A DNA stretch of 7,263 bases from an uncultured Bacteroidales bacterium (GTDB lineage: Bacteria > Bacteroidota > Bacteroidia > Bacteroidales > UBA932), in the NCBI GenBank assembly GCA_946545765.1, contig CAMNNS010000070.1, positions 1 through 7,263 of the forward strand, in the 5' to 3' direction. A program made the position numbers and the translations under genes. This document shows, piece by piece, positions 1-5,399 of this stretch; positions within the stretch are counted from its first letter, which is position 1; each line of letters starts with the position of its first letter. Under the pieces are notes generated by a model. That model was not told the origin of the DNA and did no database searches. It saw only the letters and a list, made by a program, of their open reading frames with translations.

Positions 1-111
1 AACAATCTATGATTTATTACCAATTTTAACATTATCAATCGCTATTGATACGAGTTCTTTGATGTTTTAATTAAAAACAAAAAACAAAATACCTAAAAAT
101 ATAAATATTAC

Positions 112-1143
112 TTAAAAAACAAATACATATACAACAAGAATTACAATAATGCCAAAACAAGTCCATACAATTTTCTGAAGAGTATTACACTTATCTTTAA
201 GTCGTACAACTTCTTTATCAGCATTATTCTTATCAATTAAAAGATTATCGGGAGTATCAATATCTTCGTCTGCAAGGGAGAACGCTCCATTTATATCCAA
301 ACCACACAATCTGAATAGAGCCATCTTTGCAAGTTCAACACCATTAGTGGCTTTTGTTAATGCAACTTGAGCCTCATTGAGTTTCACTTTTATATTAAGA
401 ATATCCCCTTTAGTTGCTACCCCTTCTTTAGCAGATTTCTCTACATTATTTAAGAGTGTCTGTAAAAGTTCCACATATTTAGTAGCTAAATTCTTTTTAT
501 TAATTAGAGATACAACTGTCCAATATGCTTGATCTACAGAGATAATTAGTTCTGTCTTTTCATTATCGTAAGCTATTTTTGAAATTCTTTCAGAACTTTT
601 TGTGATATTGTATAACTCTCTTACTTTAAATCCCATAAATATAGGTTGCGTAACACCAATCCCACCTACAAAAATATTTTTAATATCAAATGTTAGAGCA
701 TCTTTTGGAAGCAAGGCATAATTTTTCCATAATATTTTCTCTGGATTTGTCTTTGGGTTAAATGGAACTCCATTAGCATCTAATGGAACAGGTTGTCCAT
801 CAACCAAAGTCCAACCATTTTTAATCTGATCGGGAGTGAATCCAAAACTTCCGTCGTCCATTTTTGAACCAACAGGTAATAGGGCATCTTCTGCAATCAT
901 AGATATATCTTTTTGATTCCATAAGTATGTCCCAACCGCTTGTATATTAGGTAGAAATTGTGTAAGAGCAGACTTTCTGAGATTTGTTGCAACGTTTATC
1001 CTCTCTTTTGCAATCTCGATACTTTTACTATTCTCTAATGCAAATTTTTCATACTCCTCTAAAGTATAGGTCTGCCCATTTGCAACACAATATGTCAAAC
1101 AAACCAGAATTGTTGTAACTAATAATATTTTTTGAAGTTTCAT
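112..1143 (-). CDS. TolC-family outer membrane efflux protein, truncated, with an unrelated-looking C-terminal membrane segment
   Basis: The first ~295 residues look like a TolC/OprM-type outer-membrane channel subunit, the exit duct of tripartite efflux or type I secretion pumps. An N-terminal signal peptide (basic MKLQK, hydrophobic core, probable cleavage near residues 22-24, ANGQ) leads into the usual helix beginning TYTLEEYEKFALENS. It is followed by a region with LPNIQAVGTY and GGIGVTQPIFMGFKV that resembles channel beta strands, then a long helical pair around residues 185-280 ending LAKMALFRLCGLDI. Family members are normally about 430-500 residues with two such repeats. This protein stops at 343, and the second repeat is missing. 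Instead, residues ~301-324 are charged and helix-prone (NNADKEVVRLKDKC), and 325-343 form a hydrophobic segment ending at the stop. Such a tail is not expected in a periplasmic/outer-membrane barrel, so channel function is doubtful. The gene lies 45 bases after the acyltransferase and probably shares its transcript. The ATG at 1143 is the only start that includes the signal peptide. Confidence 0.8.
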   Translation of the reverse strand: MKLQKILLVTTILVCLTYCVANGQTYTLEEYEKFALENSKSIEIAKERINVATNLRKSALTQFLPNIQAVGTYLWNQKDISMIAEDALLPVGSKMDDGSFGFTPDQIKNGWTLVDGQPVPLDANGVPFNPKTNPEKILWKNYALLPKDALTFDIKNIFVGGIGVTQPIFMGFKVRELYNITKSSERISKIAYDNEKTELIISVDQAYWTVVSLINKKNLATKYVELLQTLLNNVEKSAKEGVATKGDILNIKVKLNEAQVALTKATNGVELAKMALFRLCGLDINGAFSLADEDIDTPDNLLIDKNNADKEVVRLKDKCNTLQKIVWTCFGIIVILVVYVFVF

Positions 1144-1188
1144 GATATTATCAATAAAAATTTAATAATATGTCTAAATTTTTAATAG

Positions 1189-1767
1189 TTAGTTATTTAA
1201 ACTCTTTTTTATGTCGCCTGCATCAAAACAATCTTTGTGTAGTCCATCCATCTCCATCCAAGCATAATGTGCCATGATTTTTTGCAGGTCTTCTTTAGAA
1301 TCGTTTGTCGGGATAAATCTTACACCCTTTCCAACCCTTTTATTTTTCCAATCAAAATAGCCTAAATAGATTGGTACATTGCACTCTCTTGCAATGGTAT
1401 GAAATCCGGTTTTCCATCTTCTTGTTTTTTTTCTTGTCCCTTCGGGTGCTATCGCTAAATACATAGTATCGGAATTTTTAAGTCTCTCGATAACAGATCT
1501 TGCAGTTACTGCCCCATGAGTTCTGTCAACAGGGATAGCACCGAGTGATTTTAATAAACCTCCAAGTGGCCAGAAAAAAAATTCTTTTTTTATCATAATG
1601 TTGGCAGTAATGCCTATAGAACTTGCATATAGCCAGCTTATTACAAAGTCCCAAATTGAGGTGTGTGGAACTCCTAAGAGGATACATTTTTTGTCCTCTA
1701 ATTTTCCATCATCTGTGCTCCATTTGAGTCTTCTTAATGCCCACTTTCCAAATTTTTGTTTATTCAT
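1189..1767 (-). CDS. PlsC-like 1-acyl-sn-glycerol-3-phosphate/lysophospholipid acyltransferase family protein
   Basis: A 192-residue member of the PlsC/LPLAT acyltransferase superfamily, which transfers acyl chains to glycerophosphate-type acceptors at the inner face of the cytoplasmic membrane. The catalytic HX4D motif is at residues 35-40 (HTSIWD). Family block II is visible as KKEFFFWPLGGLLKSLG (60-76) running into AIPVDR (77-82). The block III acceptor-binding motif APEGTR is at 107-112, and a VPIYLGYFD block IV equivalent at 131-139. No convincing transmembrane helix is present, so membrane contact is probably peripheral. The length suits the short bacterial group of this family. Its ATG overlaps the end of parE (shared bases ATGAATAA), which suggests translational coupling. 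No Shine-Dalgarno sequence is visible. The acceptor is not determined by the sequence: lysophosphatidate is the default, but ornithine-lipid or other lysolipid acylation is equally compatible. Confidence 0.85.
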   Translation of the reverse strand: MNKQKFGKWALRRLKWSTDDGKLEDKKCILLGVPHTSIWDFVISWLYASSIGITANIMIKKEFFFWPLGGLLKSLGAIPVDRTHGAVTARSVIERLKNSDTMYLAIAPEGTRKKTRRWKTGFHTIARECNVPIYLGYFDWKNKRVGKGVRFIPTNDSKEDLQKIMAHYAWMEMDGLHKDCFDAGDIKKSLNN

Positions 1768-3673
1768 CTTCTGATGTACTTATAATATCGTCAAGAATGA
1801 CATCTTCTCTTAGACTTTCCATTATAAATTTTTGTCTATCGGGAGTGTTTATACCCATATAAAACTCTAATATATGGTGTATTGCATCATCTTTATCTAA
1901 TCTAATTTTATCTAATCTCATATCCTCACCGATAAAATTTTGAAACTCATCGGATGAGATTTCACCTAATCCTTTAAACCTTGTAATCTCTGCGTTCTTT
2001 CCAAGTTTAGAGAGAGCCTCAGCTTTTTCTGTATCTGTATAGCAATAGTAGGTCTCCATTGAGTTATCTTTTTTTCTTTTTCTAACTCTAAATAGTGGAG
2101 TTTGCAAAATATACAAATGTCCTCTTCTTATAAGTTCGGGATAGAATTGCATAAAGAATGTGAGTAGCAACATCCTGATATGCATTCCATCTACATCTGC
2201 ATCTGTAGCTATTACTACTCTGTTATATCTCAAGTTATCAATATCTTCCTCTATATCTAAAGCCGCTTGTAAAAGATTTAACTCTTTATTTTTTTTATCG
2301 TATATTATCTTTTTAGAGCTTCCGTATGTATTTTTTGGTTTACCTCTTAATGAGAAAACTGCTTGAGTATCCACATCTCTTGTTTTAGTAATAGTACCGC
2401 TTGCCGAGTTCCCCTCTGTAATAAAAATTGTAGTCATTTCTCCAAGTGGATTCTTATCTGTGTAGTGAACTTTACAATCTCTAAGTTTCTCATTGTTAAT
2501 CATTCCCTTCTTGCTTTTAGTCCTTGCTTTTTTGAATGTTGCAAGTTCTTTACGCTCCTTTTCATTTGCTTGAACCTTTTTAAGAATTGTTTCTGCAATT
2601 AGCGGATTTTTATGCAAAAAATTATCTAATTCAGATTCTAAAAAGTTAATAATAAAGGTTTTTATTGGCATTCCACCTTTTTCTGGTTTATCTGTAACTT
2701 TAGAGTTTAAGAGTGTCTTTGTTTGATTGGCAAAGTCTGGATTTCCAATCCTAATAGATATAGCTGCAACAATACCCTCTCTAACATCTGTAGGTTCAAA
2801 ATCTTTCTTAAAGAAATCTTTGACAGTCTTTGCAACTCCTTCTCTAAAAGCAGATAAGTGAGTTCCGCCATGAAAAGTATTTTGCCCATTAACAAAAGAG
2901 TATATATTCTCTCCTGTCTCATTGCTATGAGTTATAACAACTTCTATATGCTCTCCTATTAAATGAATAGGTTTATATAGTGGCTCATTTGCAAGATTGT
3001 CATTAACAAGGTCTAATAAGCCATTTTTAGAAAGATATGATTTGCCATTAAATTTTATTGTTAAACCTGTATTAAGATATACATAGTTTTTGAGCATATT
3101 ATCTATATACTCAATATTATAGTTGTAATTAGAGTATAAAGAATCATCAGCGATATATTTAAAGAGAGTACCATCTTTCTCCCCCCCTTGTTTACCTGTA
3201 CCACTATCTTTAAGTATCCCCTTTTCAAATCTTGCCCAAACGGTTTTCCCCTCTCTAAATGATTGTACATAAAATTGTGTAGATGTGGCGTTTACCGCCT
3301 TCATACCAACTCCATTTAACCCCACAGACATTCCGTAAGCAACAGAACCATCGTTATTGAATTTTGAACCAGTATTCATCTTGCTTACAGAGTCTATTAC
3401 CTTACCAAGTGGAATACCTCTACCATTATCCCTAACACAGATTTCCTTAGTTTGTTCATCTAATGTTAATTCAATTACTTTTCCAAACCCCTCATGAAAT
3501 TCATCAACAGCATTATCCATAGCCTCTTTTATGAGAACATATAAACCATCGTCGGGTTCACTCCCATCACCCAGTTTGCCAAGGTACATGCCAGGCCTTC
3601 TTCTAATATGTTCGTGCCACTCAAGGGTTTCAAAATCCTGCTCTGTGTAGTTTTTGTTTGTCTGTGTACTCAT
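1760..3673 (-). CDS. parE: DNA topoisomerase IV subunit B (type IIA topoisomerase ATPase subunit)
   Basis: The ATPase/TOPRIM subunit of topoisomerase IV, which with ParC decatenates and relaxes chromosomes. Numbered from the chosen ATG (637 residues), the GHKL ATPase shows RRPGMYLG (25-32), the N-box EAMDNAVDE with Glu50 and Asn54, the RDNGRGIP nucleotide loop (81-88), and GLNGVGMKAVNA (118-129). The transducer QTK loop is at 317-319. TOPRIM follows with catalytic Glu420 in ITEGNSASGT and the DADVD triad Asp491/493/495, and the C-terminal RFKGLGE is at 565-571. The domain order is complete and uninterrupted. ParE is preferred over GyrB because of EGNSASGTITKTRDVDTQAVF in place of a gyrase-type EGDSAGGSAKQGR motif; without an alignment GyrB remains a minor alternative. 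The frame is open up to an ATG at 3733, but that start overlaps the promoter -33 element and adds 20 residues unlike the family, so 3673 is preferred. parC is not in the window. Confidence 0.93.
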   Translation of the reverse strand: MSTQTNKNYTEQDFETLEWHEHIRRRPGMYLGKLGDGSEPDDGLYVLIKEAMDNAVDEFHEGFGKVIELTLDEQTKEICVRDNGRGIPLGKVIDSVSKMNTGSKFNNDGSVAYGMSVGLNGVGMKAVNATSTQFYVQSFREGKTVWARFEKGILKDSGTGKQGGEKDGTLFKYIADDSLYSNYNYNIEYIDNMLKNYVYLNTGLTIKFNGKSYLSKNGLLDLVNDNLANEPLYKPIHLIGEHIEVVITHSNETGENIYSFVNGQNTFHGGTHLSAFREGVAKTVKDFFKKDFEPTDVREGIVAAISIRIGNPDFANQTKTLLNSKVTDKPEKGGMPIKTFIINFLESELDNFLHKNPLIAETILKKVQANEKERKELATFKKARTKSKKGMINNEKLRDCKVHYTDKNPLGEMTTIFITEGNSASGTITKTRDVDTQAVFSLRGKPKNTYGSSKKIIYDKKNKELNLLQAALDIEEDIDNLRYNRVVIATDADVDGMHIRMLLLTFFMQFYPELIRRGHLYILQTPLFRVRKRKKDNSMETYYCYTDTEKAEALSKLGKNAEITRFKGLGEISSDEFQNFIGEDMRLDKIRLDKDDAIHHILEFYMGINTPDRQKFIMESLREDVILDDIISTSEDE

Positions 3674-3702
3674 ATAATTTTTGTTAAATCTTTTGCAATC
3701 AT

Positions 3703-3734
3703 CAAAATTACAAAATTGCAGGTTTTTTCTCAAA
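3703..3734 (-). promoter_or_regulatory. Bacteroidetes-type promoter for parE
   Basis: Read on the minus strand, TTTG (3734-3731) is followed after exactly 20 bases by TAATTTTG (3710-3703), a full match to the Bacteroidetes primary-sigma pattern TTTG-N19-21-TAnnTTTG. Transcription would begin a few bases past 3703, leaving a short A/T-rich leader of roughly 20-25 bases before the ATG at 3673. The hydrogenase stop codon is ~20 bases further upstream, so parE appears to be transcribed independently of it. The match is by eye in AT-rich DNA, which moderates confidence. Confidence 0.6.
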
Positions 3735-3754
3735 AAATAAAAAGGTCGTTATTC

Positions 3755-5200
3755 CTATTTCTCCATTTTAGATAGAGCTATTTTAAGATTCTTTAAAGCT
3801 GTAGTAGGGTCATTATATATACAAGGTCCGGTAGCACAGCCCCCTTCACAAGCCATCACCTCTAAAAATGGTGAAGGAGCTTTGCCCGTAATTGCATAAC
3901 TTCTTAAAAGAGCAACATTTTTTTTGTCTATATTAGATATTGCTGTAGATGGTAAATCTTTATTATTCAATATATATTTTACAGCTCCAATCACCCCACC
4001 TGTTTGGGCAAAACCATGTGCTGCTGTGTAAGATTTTGTTTGCGGAACAAAAGATTCAATATTATTGAAGTCTATCTCTAATCCGGCAAAAACAGAACCT
4101 AACTCTTCAAAAGTTAAAGCAATATCTACATCGGGATTATCTTTAACCTCTTTTTTCTTAGCTAAACAAGGACCAATAAAGACAACTTTTGCATTAGGAT
4201 ATTTTTTCTTAGAAATTTTGGCAGTGTAATACATAGGTGAACCTGTAGTAGATACATGAGGCATCATATCAGGAATGTGTTTTCTTACAAGCTCTATCCA
4301 AGAAGGGCAACAACTTGTAGTCATGAAAGGTTCATTATTTTTTATCCTTTCCATTAGTTCTTCTGCCTCTGTTGCAGTAGTATCCATTGCCCCTTGAGCA
4401 ACCTCTATAACATCTTTAAATCCAAGTGATTTTATAGCACCATAAACTTTTTCTATAGGTGTATCGGGATACTGAGATAAAATAGCAGGGGCAACTATTG
4501 CAACCATTTCTTCTCCCTCTTTTAACTTCTGAAGAACATCAAATATTTGTGAGATTTCAAATATAGCTCCAAAAGGGCAGGCATTCATACATTTACCACA
4601 ATATATGCACTTATCCTCGTCGATATGTTCCACTCCATTTTCATCTTTTGAAATAGCCTTAACTGGGCAGGATTCCTCGCAAGGAACAGGGATGTAAACA
4701 ATTGCATGATAAGGACATGCTTGCTGACATTTTCCACAACTAATACAATTTTCGTGGTCTATCTCCGCTTTACCTTCTTTGTTAAAAGAGATAACTTTTT
4801 TAGGGCAATTCATATAACAAAGCCTTGCAACGCACCCTTTGCAAAGATTAGTAATTTCGTAGTTAATTTTAACACAAGATGAACATGCCTCATCCATGAC
4901 ACACATAAGGTTTTGATGAGGATTACTCACTCTTGTAAGGGCGGTTTTAGCATACCATGAAAGTGGGGTTGTCTCGTCCTTTTCATCACTCATATCAAAC
5001 CCCATAAGTGGAAGGCTTTTATATCTCCAGATAGCTCTCTCTTTATATGTGCAACATCTCCCTATAACTTTTTGATTACGAGGGCTTAGTTTTATGGGTA
5101 AATGGTCTATATCTTCTATAAGCCTCCCCTCTTTCCACATTTGTACCAATTTGGCAAGCAAATGTTGGCGTACTATCATCACATTATTAGCAAATGCCAT
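3755..5200 (-). CDS. [FeFe] hydrogenase, group B-like, with N-terminal ferredoxin-type Fe-S clusters
   Basis: A probably cytoplasmic 481-residue [FeFe] hydrogenase catalysing reversible proton reduction to H2, probably with ferredoxin as electron partner. The H-cluster domain shows all three signatures: L1 TSCCPSW (295-301), L2 GPCLAKKKE (343-351) and L3 EVMACEGGCATGPC (447-460). Likely H-cluster ligands are Cys298, Cys345, Cys451 and Cys455, with Cys297 in the place of the proton-relay cysteine of clostridial CpI and Lys348 matching its cyanide-binding lysine. Upstream, residues 100-208 hold a cysteine-rich ferredoxin region: CX2CX4CX3CP (120-133), CX2CX2CX3CP (152-163), a CX3CP pair (174-179) and CX2CX2CX3CP (198-209). 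L2 has Gly343 where classic group A enzymes have Met. The ~100-residue N-terminal region with RCCTYKERAIWRYKSLPLMGF, together with the L2/L3 variants, points to the group B (B1/B3) type common in gut Bacteroidales, from memory of that family. No signal peptide. Maturases HydEFG are not in the window. A sensory or bifurcating role cannot be excluded, but no PAS domain or partner subunits are seen. Confidence 0.9.
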   Translation of the reverse strand: MAFANNVMIVRQHLLAKLVQMWKEGRLIEDIDHLPIKLSPRNQKVIGRCCTYKERAIWRYKSLPLMGFDMSDEKDETTPLSWYAKTALTRVSNPHQNLMCVMDEACSSCVKINYEITNLCKGCVARLCYMNCPKKVISFNKEGKAEIDHENCISCGKCQQACPYHAIVYIPVPCEESCPVKAISKDENGVEHIDEDKCIYCGKCMNACPFGAIFEISQIFDVLQKLKEGEEMVAIVAPAILSQYPDTPIEKVYGAIKSLGFKDVIEVAQGAMDTTATEAEELMERIKNNEPFMTTSCCPSWIELVRKHIPDMMPHVSTTGSPMYYTAKISKKKYPNAKVVFIGPCLAKKKEVKDNPDVDIALTFEELGSVFAGLEIDFNNIESFVPQTKSYTAAHGFAQTGGVIGAVKYILNNKDLPSTAISNIDKKNVALLRSYAITGKAPSPFLEVMACEGGCATGPCIYNDPTTALKNLKIALSKMEK

Positions 5201-5274
5201 AATTATCTGTTTTATTAAGTTTATTACTTATTTTATTGTTAAATTTTCCTTAAAAAAAGGTTTAAAATCAGCCA

Positions 5275-5282
5275 CAAAGGTA
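5275..5282 (-). promoter_or_regulatory. Possible promoter -7 element for the hydrogenase gene
   Basis: On the minus strand 5282-5275 reads TACCTTTG, a full match to the Bacteroidetes -7 pattern TAnnTTTG, about 75 bases before the hydrogenase ATG and downstream of the mutB terminator. The upstream TTTG element is poor: the nearest candidate is ATTG at 5310-5307 with a 24-base spacer, longer than the usual 19-21. This fits a weak or activator-dependent promoter. If it is real, the leader is about 65-70 nucleotides long, and I see no stable structure in it. Confidence 0.4.
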
Positions 5283-5341
5283 ACAAATTTTAAGAACAAT
5301 TATATGCAATTATTGCAGATAACTTTTTGAAAAGAGATAGT

Positions 5342-5374
5342 AAAAAAAGGGAGCCAAAACTTGCCCCCTTTTTC
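5342..5374 (-). terminator. Rho-independent terminator of mutB
   Basis: About 25 bases past the mutB stop, the minus strand forms a stem AAAAAGGG (5373-5366) with CCCTTTTT (5351-5344). A short inner CAA/TTG pairing lies in the loop, and the run of T continues to 5342. The outer stem is flanked by A and T tracts on both sides, so it could also work in the other direction, but nothing is transcribed towards it from the left here. It separates mutB from the hydrogenase transcription unit. Confidence 0.75.
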
Positions 5375-5399
5375 TATAGATAACATTGTGAAAATTTTC

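Noticed and set aside
2..70. Plus-strand frame open from the left edge (ending SIAIDTSSLMF), possibly the 3' end of a convergent gene
   Set aside because: Only 22 codons in AT-rich DNA with no recognisable motif. It could be real, but the window does not allow a call. Positions 71-111 are A/T-rich, with only a TTTTAATTAAAA palindrome and no proper terminator stem.
1084..1092. Lipoprotein-type cysteine at residue 19 of the TolC-like signal peptide
   Set aside because: The residue before the cysteine is Tyr, not Gly/Ala/Ser, so it is a poor lipobox; a signal peptidase I site a few residues later fits better.
3181..3187. Run of seven G on the parE coding strand, a possible slippage or phase-variation tract
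   Set aside because: It encodes a plausible QGGEKDG loop, the frame is intact on both sides, and the gene is an essential housekeeping one. At most it is a sequencing-error hotspot.
3674..3733. N-terminal extension of parE from an ATG at 3733
   Set aside because: It lies within the predicted promoter, is unlike ParE N-termini, and the ATG at 3673 gives a family-typical length and start.
5094..5330. 78-codon plus-strand open frame across the hydrogenase start and the intergenic region
   Set aside because: Half of it is antisense to the hydrogenase N-terminus and the rest is A/T-rich promoter DNA. No start signal or family resemblance.
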